NCBI RefSeq assembly: GCF_024166365.1
Contig: NC_064831.1
Location: 49,787,768-49,851,767, forward strand
Reading direction: 5' to 3'
DNA: 64,000 nucleotides
Source: Elephas maximus indicus
Lineage: Eukaryota > Chordata > Mammalia > Proboscidea > Elephantidae
Positions 43,938 to 54,795 of this stretch are shown here, piece by piece. The notes beneath the pieces were generated by a model that was given only the letters and a program-made list of their open reading frames with translations, ran no database searches and had not been told where the DNA came from. The number at the start of each line of letters is the position of its first letter. Position 1 is the stretch's first letter. The position numbers were made by a program, and so were the translations under genes.

Positions 43938-44115
43938 CAAAACCCAAAAAACCAAACCTGTTGCATCAATTCCAACTCATAGTGACCCTATAGAACAGGG
44001 TAGAACCTCTCCATAGAGTTTCCAAGGAGTGCCTATTGGATTTGAACTGCCAACCCTTTGGTCAGCAGCCACAGCACTTAACCACTACTTTAACCACTAC
44101 TCCACCAGGGTTTCC
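43938..44115 (-). mobile_element. AfroSINE at the edge of the MLT1 LTR
   Basis: AAACCCAAAAAACCAAACCTG to ACTCCACCAGGGTTTCC, with a small local duplication TTAACCACTACT near 44078-44100. CAACCCACTAC just before and CAACCTACTAC just after form an 11-bp target duplication with one mismatch. Confidence 0.85.
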
Positions 44116-44439
44116 TCAACCTACTACATCTCCTTTATAAGTGAGTTATAACTGGAAGTCCTAGTATATAGCATGGGTAAAGGGAGAGCTGCTCTGGCTG
44201 ATGCAGGTAGAGGGCTAAGGATACCTGCTCAGCCTTCTCTTTGTCCACAGACATGGCTCCCTGGGGTTCAAGTCCACTCAAACTGTACCCTGCTACTTGG
44301 CTGAGTGTTGAATCCTAAACTGCGTTCATTTCACATGCGCTTTTCCTTCCCCTTCCTATTTTAAGAAGAGCTTTCTATCTGGAAAGCTTTTGATTGGGAG
44401 CTATTTTCTCCCTTGTCCATAAGCCACCTCTAGGCAGAA

Positions 44440-45410
44440 GGGGAGAAATGATATTTGGGGGTCAAATGCTTAAAAGCTTTTGTTTCTTGGGACCTTGTCT
44501 TAAAGATCAGAAAAAAGGCACTTTCCAATGATATTGTTCCAATTTCAGAGCAGAGCCCTGGCAGTGAATATTATGTTGTTAATGGTCAAATATATTTAAT
44601 AAAACATTTGTTTTTGTTCTTCAATGGCACTTTGCCATGGGAATGATCACAGAGCCAGCAGATCACAAAAAATTTACTGTAATTTTTGGGACATTTTTAT
44701 TCCAACATTTTATGAAAGATGAGCCACTCTATTACCTAATCCAGTGGCATAAATAAGAATTATTAAAACCCATCTAGATTATTACTTTATTGATGTTCTC
44801 ACCTGCACCTTCTATAATATACAATGTTTATCTTGGAATGACAAAACCTTGAAGCACAAAAAGAAAATTGAAAAGCAGATCTTCTTTAAGAGAAAAGCAA
44901 GATCATTATGTAAACAGCAGCCGGGTCTCATTCAGAATATGTCACATAAATATCACACCATCAAACAAGAAATGTAAATTATTGTACATACACTGTAATT
45001 GAAAATTGTATTATACATTAGTGAAGTCACCCATTTATCTAATCACAATCAGTTCCCATAAAATCTCATTTAGGAAAGTTGAGTGCAGTTCAGGATAGGT
45101 GGTTATTAGAATTTCAATCACGGCAACCTAGTTTGGCTTGAGATCTCAGCAGAGTCTGCAAGTTGGTTTTCATTGCTCCTCAGGCATAGATACCTTTCAA
45201 ATCTTGGGAATTACCTATATCTGAATGGACCAGCCCATCCTGATGACTGGGGAGAAGGGACGAGATCAGCCAGCACTCGCGGCTTTGCTTCTTCTAAAGC
45301 TTGGTTCAAAGCCAGTGTCAATCTATAGTGCAATCTGAATGTTTCCTGGGCCTTCTCACCCCTCGATAACCAGAATGTGGGCACTTACATTCACTGTCTT
45401 GTTCATTTAT
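44440..45410. promoter_or_regulatory. Candidate conserved noncoding stretch
   Basis: Nearly 1 kb without recognised repeats, including TCATTATGTAAACAGCAGCC and ATCTAATCACAATCAG. Possible regulatory DNA by texture only. Confidence 0.28.
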
Positions 45411-45579
45411 TCTTTCATTCAGCAAATATTTATTTAGCACTGTATATTTTCATAATACAAAGAAACAAAGGAGGTTGAAAGAGGAGCTGAAGATACAAAG
45501 CAGGTTGAAACAAGCCCCTGGCAGATCCTTGAAGGCAGGGATTTATTTCAACCCCCTTCGTATTCTCAGCTTGTAGCTC

Positions 45580-45724
45580 GGAGCCCTGGTGGTGCAGTGG
45601 TTAAGAGCTGTGGCTGCTAAACAAAAGATGGGCAGTTCAAATCCGCCAGCCACTCCTTGGAAACTGTATGGGACAGTTCTACTCTGTCCTATAGAGTTGC
45701 TATGAGTCAGAATTGACTGACTCT
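45580..45724 (+). mobile_element. AfroSINE, short form
   Basis: CGGAGCCCTGGTGGTGCAGTG to GTCAGAATTGACTGACTC; the extreme tail is missing. Confidence 0.87.
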
Positions 45725-45814
45725 GGAGCATAAGAATACACAATCTGCTTTGCATCTGAAAAGTCCCCTCAAGCTGTGGATGAAGATCAATGAGAGTGAT
45801 GCAGGATTGTCCTC

Positions 45815-46035
45815 CAGGAGGCCAATTTAGAGGCTGTTGTAATGCAGGTGAGAGATGATGTTAGTCCAGGCAAGCATTGGCTGTTAAGGAAATGGAGAGA
45901 AGGAAATAGATGTGAGTGATATTTAAAAATTAAAATCAATGGACTTAGGATGGATTGGGAGGTAGGGGAGGAGGGAGAAAGAGGAAGATATCAGGGATGC
46001 CTGCTAGGTTTGGGGCTTGAGCATCTGGATATGTG
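45815..46035 (-). mobile_element. L2 LINE fragment
   Basis: GGCTGTTGTAATGCAGGTGAG, AAATCAATGGACTTAGGATG and GGTTTGGGGCTTGAGCATCT are reversed L2 coding-region phrases. Confidence 0.6.
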
Positions 46036-46780
46036 CAATCGCCAACCCAAGCAACAGGGAAGATGGAGGAGGACCAGCAGGCTTACTGTACCAACCCACA
46101 TGTCTTCTTCGCTGCACTTACCACCATAAACAAATGCTAAGTTGTGGACCATAGCTCATCCCCATAATGATGACAAATGAAGGAGTCGAAGCTACTTCCC
46201 AGCAGTCTCCCAGAGAGTACCATGAGTTCTCTTTCTGAATTTATCAATATAAAATGCATTAATGGATATTAATATTAGGTCATGGCAAATGTGAATTCAG
46301 TTGTATTTGAATCTATCACCAGCTGCCAGGGTTGCTCCACTATAATCCTCTTGGAGCTTTAGTGGATCAGACATAAAGTTGTCTTTGTTTTTCCCTACAC
46401 AGTGTCTTGATTATGCATTCTGATGAAAAAGAGCACATTTTTGAACTATCATGAACAATAATAATCATAATACATTTTAATTTATGGATACCCACGCCTG
46501 AAGGCCTTCTGGTGTTTTAACAGAAAACAACCAGGAGAGTAACTTACAATCAAACAAGGCAATGTGGCCAAATTAATAAATCCTAGAGCTGGTCCATAAA
46601 TAAACTTCTATACCCCGGACTCAACATTAAAGAAATCTATATACGAAACTGGTAAAGATTTTTTTTTTTAAGAAAAAGTCAAAATCATCCTTCTCACCTG
46701 TAAGTGTGCTGCAGTCACATGAGCTGTGCACTAGGATAGAGCCTGGAGCCTTGACGGATTCACATACACTGCTCTTCCAT
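46036..46780. other. No recognised feature
   Basis: Unique AT-leaning sequence. Confidence 0.38.
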
Positions 46781-46781
46781 G

Positions 46782-46992
46782 TGGAGTCCCTGGATGGTGC
46801 AATAGTTAACACACTCAGATGCTAATTGAAAGGTTCGTGGTTCTAGTCCACCTGGAGGCACCTTGGATGAAAGGTCTGGAGCTCTACTTCAGGAAAATCA
46901 GCCTTTGAAAACCCAACGGAGCACGGTTTTGCTCTCACCCACACAGCATCGCCATGAGTTAGAAGTGAGTCTACGACAACTGGTTTTGTTGT
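46782..46992 (+). mobile_element. AfroSINE, GGATGGTGCAA-headed form
   Basis: AGTCCCTGGATGGTGCAATAG to ACGACAACTGGTTTTG. It uses the AATCAGCCTTTGAAAACCC block instead of TTACAGCCTTGG, which defines a separate subfamily shared with 47550-47744 and 57463-57560. Flanking TTCCATGTG / TTTCATGTA is a likely target duplication. Confidence 0.8.
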
Positions 46993-47312
46993 TTCATGTA
47001 GCTGACAACTATCCTGTTGAAGGCTGCCTATCGTCTTTTCGTAGCCTCACCAAGAGAAGCACCAGTATGCCAGTACAGGCGTGAGAACCGAGCTTCACCA
47101 CTCAGATGCACCAGCAGACTTTGATTCACCTGAGCAACTTGAGACAAAAGGTTTCGTGTACTGTTTCTAGTTTTGTTGGTGGGGGTGGTAGCACAGGTGT
47201 CCAGCTTTTGGTGCTGCAGAGGCAGTGGGGGATTTCAAGGGTAAATCCCTGGTGCAGAAGTCGCACTGGGGGAAGAAGGGAGGCAGCAGCAGCAACGGCG
47301 GGTTCTCACTTG

Positions 47313-47350
47313 ACACATATTTTGAGGGGACACAGTTTAATCCATGACAT
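47313..47350 (-). mobile_element. MaLR-like LTR end fragment
   Basis: TTGACACATATTTTGAGGG and ACACAGTTTAATCCATGACA are the terminal part of the LTR family seen at 11264-11772. Confidence 0.6.
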
Positions 47351-47354
47351 CCTA

Positions 47355-47465
47355 TTTATTGAACTGTCTCCAGTCTTCTCTGCTGTGAGCTCCTTGAGGG
47401 AGATGAAGCCACACAGTTGGCCCTCATTTAATGTTTATCGAATGATTGATGGATGGATACCAATG
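47355..47465 (+). mobile_element. L2 LINE 3' end
   Basis: GCTGTGAGCTCCTTGAGGGA, then GTTGGCCCTCATTTAATGTT, then a TGATTGATGGATGG end fit the L2 3' terminus. Confidence 0.6.
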
Positions 47466-47549
47466 TATATGTAAAAACCCACAAATTTATGCCTTTCTCA
47501 GATTCTTTTTCATATCTATATGTCTATAGTCATCTATCTACATATTTAT

Positions 47550-47744
47550 ATGGAGTCCTGGTTGTGCAAAGAATTAACATGTTCAGCAGCTAACTGAAAG
47601 GTTGGATGTTGAAGCCCAGCCAGACGCACCTTGGAAGAAAGGCCTGGTCATTTATTGCTGAAAAATTAGCCATTCAAAACACTATGAGACACAGTTCTAC
47701 TCTGACCCACATGGGAGCTGAAATCAACTCGAAGGCAACTGGTT
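47550..47744 (+). mobile_element. AfroSINE, AATTAGCCATTC subfamily
   Basis: ATGGAGTCCTGGTTGTGCAA to CTCGAAGGCAACTGG. Same arrangement as 46782-46992, more diverged. Confidence 0.78.
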
Positions 47745-47829
47745 TATATATCTATGTATCTATAGAAGCTATATCCTTATACATATTTATTTCTAAATCT
47801 GCATCTCTGTCTTCAGAAGACAATGCTTG

Positions 47830-47935
47830 TGTGTGGTGGTAAGGCATGTATTATAATCCCTGTGTACCAGATGAAGAAACTGAGAATGTTGCCCAAGTTT
47901 CTAGTTAGTCAACAACAGAGGAAGAAGCAAGTTTC
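47830..47935 (-). mobile_element. MIR SINE fragment
   Basis: ACCAGATGAAGAAACTGAGA then TTGCCCAAGTTTCTAGTTAG is the reversed MIR core. Confidence 0.65.
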
Positions 47936-48854
47936 CAACTTCTGGTAATTTCTCTTCACCACAACTAAGTTCTGTGAAAAAGCCATCATCCAGAACTGGC
48001 TTGAAGAACCATACACCAGGCACAGCCCATTTAGCCCTTAGCATCTTCACGGAGACCACTGCCAAGGTGAAACATTTCTTACACTCTAGCCAGCTGCCCA
48101 CCTCTAAGTCACCACCCCACAGCTGGATGCGTAAATAGTGACCCCACAGGCTGTGTGCCTGATTGCCAATTCCCATAGATCCCTCAGTTCTTAGTGTAAT
48201 TGATGTGTCATAGACTTCATTCTGTGATTTGTTATGGCTCCTTGATTAACGGGGGCTGTCAGAGCCTAGTGTTTTTCTGCTGTTCTCTTTGGGGGGAATG
48301 TTTGTTCAGCAAACAAGAACGAAGGGGGTAGGGATAAGACCACAGGGACTCTGTCTCCCCTTGCTGTCTCTCTTTCCCTTGAGGAGTCACTGAATCAGCC
48401 AGGGCTGGATTAACCTGACAGGGACCTGACAACGTGGGTCCCGTCACAACAGCTTCCTTTAGTTTCCTAAGGAGATTATAGTGGTGTCTTTCAGTTTCAT
48501 AAATAACTGGAGACTCACATTCATTTATGAAAATTTACGGATAGGGAACACCTGACTGATTCTCCTTGACAAAACGAAACCAAATAACATAAAATGTAGG
48601 CTGTTGATGAACCGAACGGCTGGTGATCCAGGTCAGAACGGTGGTTTTCTCTAGGGCTGTGTATTGACTGGAAAGGGGGGGAAGAAGCCTATGGATGGAT
48701 GGAAATGTTTTATGTCTTGAATTGGGTGAGGGTTATGTATATGTGTATACATACTAAAATCCATTGAGATACAACTAAGATTTATGCACTTTATGTGAGT
48801 TATAATCTTGTTAAATTTTTTTCTTACAATGTAGCCTGTCGTTATGGAAAAAAA
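47936..48854. other. No recognised feature
   Basis: Unique-looking sequence. CTTTATGTGAGTTATAATCT near 48788 is AT-rich but unassigned. Confidence 0.38.
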
Positions 48855-48855
48855 A

Positions 48856-49055
48856 AATCAGTTGTCGTCATGTTGCCTCTGACTCATGGAGACCTCACAT
48901 GTGCTAGGGAAGAACTGTGCTCCACGGGGTTTTCGATGGCTGATTTTTCAGAAGTAGACTGCTAGGCCTTTCTTCTGAGGCGTCTCTAGGTAGACTTGAA
49001 CCTCCAACTTTTCAGTTAGCAGCCAAGAACTTTAACTGTTTGTACCACTCAAGAA
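48856..49055 (-). mobile_element. AfroSINE, CACCCAGGG subfamily, diverged
   Basis: AAAATCAGTTGTCGTCATG, GACTCATGGAGACCTCACAT and TTAACTGTTTGTACCACTC are the landmarks. Confidence 0.75.
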
Positions 49056-49069
49056 AGGAGCACCGCAGT

Positions 49070-49137
49070 TAGGGTTACTTTCTCATCATTCACATATTAG
49101 CTCATTTTACTTCTTTAGAGAGATCTTCATTGACCAC
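49070..49137 (+). mobile_element. L2 LINE 3' part, left of LTR
   Basis: TTTAGAGAGATCTTCATTGACCAC is the L2 phrase (cf. AGGCCTTCCCTGACCAC). It continues at 49614. Confidence 0.62.
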
Positions 49138-49613
49138 TGTCTTAATTGTCCAGTGCTGCTATAATAGAAATACCACAACGGGGTGGCTTTAACAAACAGA
49201 AGTCATTTTCTCACAGTGCAGGAGGCTAGAAGTCCGAATTCGGGGTGCCAGCTCTAGGCGAAGGCTTTCTGTTTGTCGGCTCTGGAGGAATGCTCTGGTC
49301 TCGTCTGAGTTTCTGCTCCCGGATGGTCTTCGTGTGGCTTGACATCTGTCTCCCCCCATCTCCGCTTCTAGTTTGCTTGTTTAATCCCTTTTATATCTCA
49401 ACAGGAGTCGGAAACGACTCGACGGCAGTGGGTTTGGTTTTTTTTTTTTGTATCTCAACAGAGATTGACTATATACTAATCCTGCCTCATTAGCATAACA
49501 AAGACAGCCTATTCCCAAATTAGATTGTAACCACAGGCATAAACCAAAACCCAGTGCATAGATGTTAGGATTTACAACATACATTTTTGGGGGACTCAAT
49601 TCAATCCACAACA
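49138..49613 (-). mobile_element. MaLR-like solo LTR inside L2
   Basis: TGTCTTAATTGTCCAGTGC to TTCAATCCACAACA. It splits an L2 3' end. ACCAC (49133-49137) and ATCGC (49614-49618) fit a 5-bp duplication changed by two transitions. The LTR in turn carries the 46-bp SINE insertion at 49405-49450. Confidence 0.78.
49405..49450 (+). mobile_element. Minimal 46-bp AfroSINE insertion
   Basis: GAGTCGGAAACGACTCGACG, then GCAGTGGGTTTGG, then a T-run: only the SINE 3' end. TATCTCAACAG occurs exactly at 49394-49404 and 49451-49461, so this is a complete retrotransposition event with extreme 5' truncation. Confidence 0.93.
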
Positions 49614-49855
49614 ATCGCTATAACTGAAGTAGCCCACTCTCCCCCCATACACTCTACCCAATGACCTGATTTATTTTCTTCATTGCACTTATCATCACCT
49701 GAAAATAGCTTATTTATTAATGTACTTTTGCTATCTTTCTATACTAGAATGTAAATTCTGTGATGGCAGTGCTTTTAATTGTCTTGTTTCCTGTGGAATC
49801 TCCAGCAGAAAATACATGTTGTTTGTGTGACTGACCAAGGCAGAGATACTTAAGC
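49614..49855 (+). mobile_element. L2 LINE 3' end, right of LTR
   Basis: TTTTCTTCATTGCACTTATCATC, ACTAGAATGTAAATTCTGTG and GTGCTTTTAATTGTCTTGTT match the L2 3' end. Confidence 0.75.
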
Positions 49856-50023
49856 TGGTATTAGGATGGTGTTACGGAATGAGTGTTACCCTAACAAGGT
49901 TAGGAGATCAAATGACGCTCATGGTAAAGACATAGGACTGCGGTCGAAGCCAAGAGTCGGTTGCCAAGTCCAAAGTCCAACATACAAGCCAGAAAACAAA
50001 GCAGCAGCCAAAATAAGATATAA

Positions 50024-50202
50024 AAACCTTAAAACCAAACCCATTGCCATCGAGTGGATTCCGACTCATAGTGACCCTATAGGACAGAGTAGAACTGTTC
50101 GATAGGGTTTCCAAGGAGCGGCTGGTGGATTTGAACTGCTGACCTTTTGGTTACCAGCCATAGCACACCATAGCTCTTAATCACTGTGCCACCAGGGCCC
50201 CA
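50024..50202 (-). mobile_element. AfroSINE, short form
   Basis: TAAAACCAAACCCATTGCC to GTGCCACCAGGGCCCC, with a small repeat of the ATAGC(A/T)C segment near the head. Confidence 0.88.
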
Positions 50203-50359
50203 AAATCAGGTATAAGAGGTCATAAAGCCAGCTATGGGGGCAAATCAAACTTGCAGGGCCAACATGTGTACTCCACTTTAGGCCTTTTATACAGATGAGT
50301 TTAGGAGGTGCTCCAGGCTGATTAAGGCTCTGAATCTGCCTCCTGAGATTAGAATAAAC

Positions 50360-50576
50360 CAGTGGTTCTCAACTGGGGGCCATCCCCCACCCCAGGAGAC
50401 ACCTGCTATGTCTGGAGTAATTTTTAGACGTCACAATCGGGGCAAGGGAGAACACCGGCATCTACGCGTGGAGGCCAGGGATACTGCTAAACATCCCACA
50501 ATGCACAGGTCAGCCCCCCACAACAGAGAATTCTCCAGGCCCAAAATGTAAGCAATACTGAGGTTAAGAAAGCCTG
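50360..50576. mobile_element. MER20-type hAT DNA transposon
   Basis: CAGTGGTTCTCAACTGGGG at the left and GAGGTTAAGAAAGCCTG at the right are the expected inverted ends. AGGCCAGGGATACTGCTAAA and CATCCCACAATGCACAGG lie inside. 217 bp agrees with the usual MER20 length. GAATAAAC / GGCTAAAG is a weak 8-bp duplication. Confidence 0.82.
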
Positions 50577-50639
50577 GGCTAAAGGCTGGAGAAGACCCCA
50601 TTTGACCTGGGGAGAAATCGGTCCTGCTTTGAAAACTTA

Positions 50640-51640
50640 AAAATACGGTACTCGTAGACTGCAGGAGACAGCCTGCAGATTATCCAGAGGAAAAGAATTT
50701 CCATCCACGGGCTACTTTTTACGGGGATTCCTTTTTTTCGCAAGCAAAGGCTGACCAGTATGTAAACATTTTTTAAAAGTGGTATTCTGGAATTTCAACC
50801 CTAAAACTAGCTTGAGTTTTCCTGACTGATGAGTTTCAAGTAGCCGGCAGCTCTGTCTGACTAGTCATTCTTGGGCTGCAGGCCAAGTTTTCTAATGAAT
50901 CTCTCTAATTTAATTCATATTTTCCCACCTCTCTATTAAATACTACCCAGGCTCATCGAGCCTAATATTTGAATCAAACACATTTAATGACTGTCCCTTC
51001 ATTAAACATTACAAGCTCTTTAAGGCTTTGGCAGACGGATGACCTGTTCGATAACCTAGAGTCCCGGCAAAGTCAATAGTCAGTGCCAAGTTCATCCCTC
51101 TGTAGTTCCCCTTCTTGCAGCTGGGGCTACAGCCTCCTGGGTGAGACAGGCGTTAACGTTGGGGAACCACACATTTTCCAGGCCAATAGATCCAGCACTC
51201 TGGCTATATCTCACGCCTTGACACTAGATGTCAGCGAAGGGTAATTGTTGTCTCAATTTAGAGGCCAGCTCAGGTAGCTGCTGGCACCCTTGGTTCATGT
51301 TTTATAGCAAAGGTGAAGTATGGCTCCGTTCCCACTGCACGCATATATTACAATAAAAGAGGATATCGGCGTCTAGTGTTTTTAAAGGCTAGTCGTAAAA
51401 GATGAATAACGAGGCAGTTTAAAGCTAAAAGACAGCTGCCAAGCTCAATGGCCATGATGAATGCCCAACACCCAGTGTGGAGAAAACCCGTTCCTCCGAG
51501 ACCACCATCCAAAAAATTAATTACTACAATTCAGCATCTTTAAATGTGCCACTTAATATACTGCTACCATAATTAAATTTCCAGCCCTGTGACCTTGAGA
51601 CCATTTCCTGAGATAATAAATGAGATCAAGGTTTAATCGA
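50640..51640. promoter_or_regulatory. Candidate conserved noncoding element, about 1 kb
   Basis: The longest repeat-free, high-complexity stretch in the right half. It holds many AT-core motifs (TCTAATTTAATTCAT, AAAAATTAATTACTAC, CATAATTAAATTTCC) and isolated CpGs (GTAGCCGGCAGC, GATATCGGCGTC). No open frame of note. Texture of a developmental enhancer; conservation must be tested. Confidence 0.4.
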
Positions 51641-51818
51641 TGCAGATGCAAGTAGAAACTGTCCAAGGATGCAAAGAGCCATCAGGCTATGCGTCAAGGT
51701 TGGGGGGTGGGGCTGGAGGAGGGCAGGGCGGGAATGGAGCTCAGCCACAATGTGGAGTTCGTTCCTCTATTAGAGGGGTGTATTTTAAAGTGTCTGTGTT
51801 TGCCAACCAGGCAGCACA

Positions 51819-52002
51819 AAACCAAACCAAACCCAAGTCGTCAGTTGATTCTGACTCATAGCGACCCCACAGGACAGAGTAGAACTGCCCCATAGGCTTT
51901 TCAAGGCTGTAAATCTTTATGGGAACAGACAGCCACATCTTCTCCTGAGGAGTGACTGGTGGGTTCAAACCACCAACATTTTGGTTAACAGCTGAGCCCT
52001 AG
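51819..52002 (-). mobile_element. AfroSINE, long form, 9-bp duplication
   Basis: AACCAAACCAAACCCAAGTC to GGTTAACAGCTGAGCCC. GGCAGCACA flanks it exactly at 51810-51818 and 52003-52011. The GTAAATCTTTATGGGAACAG block identifies the long form. Confidence 0.92.
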
Positions 52003-52011
52003 GGCAGCACA

Positions 52012-52195
52012 GTGAGGTGGAGATAACATTGAATTGGGCATCAGGAAGTTCTTGTCAGTGCTGTGTTGCTAAAATTCTGTGTGACCTCAGGCAAATCACT
52101 TCTCCTAGGACACTGGAGGCTGTTCCTATCTGCAGGAAGAAAGGCTGGAGAACATGTCCTTCACAGTTGTTTCTAGCCTTAATATTCTAGAATTT
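52012..52195 (+). mobile_element. MIR-related SINE
   Basis: AATTGGGCATCAGGAAGTTC and CTGTGTGACCTCAGGCAAAT are MIR phrases; the 3' part is diverged. Confidence 0.65.
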
Positions 52196-52430
52196 TTTTA
52201 AATTAAGTTGTCTAAAACAACACGTTATCCCCATATACTCCAACCTCCCTCCCCCCAACACATACACACACACAACTATCCTTTAGAAATGGTGTTGTAA
52301 GCAATTATATTTTTCTATCAACTACCAGAGGGCTATGGGTGGTAGTGGTAGACGAATGTCACTGTCTTAGCAGCCAAGTTCTGAGGGGCGTTACGGACAT
52401 CCCCATGTTTCAGCTAACTTTAGGGCATAA

Positions 52431-52521
52431 CAACCTTGACCATCACTCTTGGCAAGGAACTAAAAAAAAAAAACTTGGGTTTTTTTTTAGTTCCTTGCCA
52501 AGTGTGATGGTCAAGGTTGTG
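52431..52521. repeat. Fold-back inverted repeat at the LTR edge
   Basis: Left arm CAACCTTGACCATCACTC...GGAACTAAAA (52431-52471) pairs with right arm TTTTAGTTCC...GTCAAGGTTG (52480-52521) with about one mismatch in 41 bp; spacer about 8 bases. The right arm spans the junction of unique DNA and the LTR start at 52503, so the left arm is an inverted duplicate of that junction. Confidence 0.9.
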
Positions 52522-53073
52522 TGTCAACTTGGCTGGGACATGATTCTCAGTGGTTTGCCAGTTATGATGTAGTTTGGCAGTCATATAATGATGTAATCAC
52601 TTCCATGATAAGATCTGCTGTGAGCAGCCAATCAGTTGAAAGGAAGTTTCCTTGGGGGTATGGCCTGCATCCAATACAGGTAGACTTTCTCGAAAGGCTG
52701 GAGGGCTTTTGCTCACTCTGAATCCTGCAGCTGGCTCCTGTTCGTCTGACCTCTGGTTCTTGGGACTTGAGCTAGCAGCTTACCTGCCCATCTTGGGATT
52801 TGTCAGACTTCACAGTCTGTGAGCCAGTGGCCTGCCAGCTCAGCTGCCAAATCTTGGGATTTGTTGGCCTCTGCAACCTATGAGCCAGAGGCCTCTTGTC
52901 TGACCTGCTGATCTTGGGTTCTCCAGCCCCTGCAGCTATGTGAGTCAGGAGAAACCTCCAGCCTGACCCACAGACTTGGGGCTTTCCAGCCTCTACAACC
53001 ATTGAGCCATTTCCTTTATATAAATCTCTCTCTCTCTCTCTAGACACTTCACTGGTTTTTCTTCTCTAGAGAC
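52503..53073 (+). mobile_element. ERVL (MLT2-like) solo LTR
   Basis: TGTGATGGTCAAGGTTGTGT to TTCTTCTCTAGAGAC, flanked by GCCAAG at 52497-52502 and 53074-53079. TATATAAATC (about 53019) precedes a (CT)n run. Internal GATCTTGGG/ATTTG-TGGCCT blocks are repeated about three times (52790-52990). Same family as 23472-24054, opposite orientation. Confidence 0.82.
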
Positions 53074-53079
53074 GCCAAG

Positions 53080-53692
53080 TGAAGGGCTAATTCTCAGGTA
53101 GAAGAACATAGGAAATGAAACCTTTTTGGAAAGAATCTGGATTAAATGGAAGCCAAAGTCAGGCTTATAGAGTAGGGTCACAGGCAGTCAGAATGCTATG
53201 GGCGGAAGTGAGGATGAGTGACTCTATCCTTTTGCCTCGGGCATGGGGAAAGAGTGTGCTCAAGTTTGGTTTCAATGGAAAACTCTGGAACACCAAATTG
53301 AACACCAATGACGCACTGGGGACCATTTTAAGAGCTGACCTTTGCCCTCAATTTGCTCATAGTATTTGAGAGAAATGGGAAGGTCATTTCTCAACAGTGT
53401 CATCGTATAGGAACATGGGTATGGGTAAGGCACTTGCTGGTATGGGTGGAGTCTATTTAGCTTTGCTTTTTATCAGTCCTCCATCTTCAGCTGCCTTTTT
53501 GAATTCCTGCCAGTTGACTGGTCTCTGCAGCAGTGTCCCTCACTCCCCAACATAAACAGAAGCTATAGGCCTCAATTCACTGTAGCCTAAGAAGGATTTA
53601 TTTAGTGTTAGCCCTCTTCTCCCTAAATCAATAATGAATAAACCTCTCTACCCATGTACACACACATACACACACACAGAGCATATGTCTAA
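53080..53692. other. No recognised feature
   Basis: Unique sequence plus a (CA)n tract near 53657-53680. Confidence 0.4.
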
Positions 53693-53786
53693 GGTAATGG
53701 TCTCAACTGAGGGAGACTTTGCATCCCAGACAACATTTGGCAATGTCTGGAGACATTTTGACTATCACCATTGGGAGGTGTTGCTG
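53693..53786. mobile_element. MER20 left part
   Basis: ATGGTCTCAACTGAGGGAGA, TTTGGCAATGTCTGGAGACA and CACCATTGGGAGGTGTTGCT. The element is cut here by an RTE insertion and continues at about 54697. Confidence 0.8.
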
Positions 53787-54696
53787 TCATTGTTGTGGTT
53801 AGGTGCCGTCGAGTCAGTTCCATCTCATAGCAACTCTACAACACAATGAAACATTGCCCAGTCCTGCACCATCCTCACAATCGTTGTTATGCTTGAGCCC
53901 ATTGTTGCAGCCACTGTGTCAATCCATCTCATTGACGGTCTTCCTCTTCTTCGCTGACCCTCTACTTTACCAAGCATAATGTCCTTCTCCAGGGACTGAT
54001 CCCTCCTGATAACATATCCAAAGTATGTGAGAGGAAGTCTCGCCATCATCCCTTCTGATGAGCATTCTGGCTATACTTTTTCCAAGACAGATTTGTTTGG
54101 TCTCCTGATAGTCCGTATTCAGTATTCATTGCCAACATCATAATTCAAAGGCAATGATTCTTCTCCAGTCTTCCTTACCCATTGTCCAACTTTCATATGC
54201 ATATGAGGCAACTGAAAACACCAGGGCTTAGGTCAGGTGCACCTTAGTCCTTAAAGCGACATCTTTGCTTTTTAACACTTTAAAGAGATCTTTTGCAGCA
54301 GACTTGCTCAATGCAATGCATCATTTGATTTCTTGTCTGCTGCTTCCATGGGTGTTGATTGTGGTTCCAGGTAAAATGAAATCCTCGACAACTTCAATCT
54401 TTTCTCTGTTTATCATGATGTTGCTTATTGGTCCAGTTGTGGGGATTTTTGTTTTCTTTATGTTGAGGTGCAATCCATACTGAAGGCTGTAGTCTTTGAT
54501 CTTCATCAGTAACTGCCTCAAGTCCTCTTCACTTTCAGCAAGCAAGGTTGTGTTATCCCCATAAGGCATGTTGTTAATGAGTCTTCCTCCAATCCTGATG
54601 CCAAGTTCTTCTTCAAATAGACCAGCTTCCTGGATCATTTGCTCAGCATACAGATTGAATAAATGTAATGAAAGGATACAACCTTGACAACTGGGG
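53787..54696 (-). mobile_element. RTE/BovB-type LINE 3' fragment inside MER20
   Basis: TTGTTGTGGTTAGGTGCCGTC at the 3' end, through RT C-terminal sequence, to CAACCTTGACAACTGGGG. RT motif C is degraded to YGDN (frame 54321-54716 on minus). MER20 pieces on both sides prove that the RTE element is younger than that MER20 copy. The target duplication is diverged. Confidence 0.85.
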
Positions 54697-54795
54697 TAAC
54701 CAACTACTGACATCAAGTAGAAAGAGGTCAGGGGATGCTGCCAAACATCCCACAGTGCACAGAACAGTTACCCACAGAAATCTTGGTCTAAGGTC
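54697..54795. mobile_element. MER20 right part
   Basis: GGGGATGCTGCCAAACATCC, CACAGTGCACAGAACAG and the terminal AGAAATCTTGGTCTAAGG continue MER20. Confidence 0.75.

Noticed and set aside
47106..47474. 122-codon plus-strand frame
   Set aside because: Ends in LTR and L2 sequence; not a gene.
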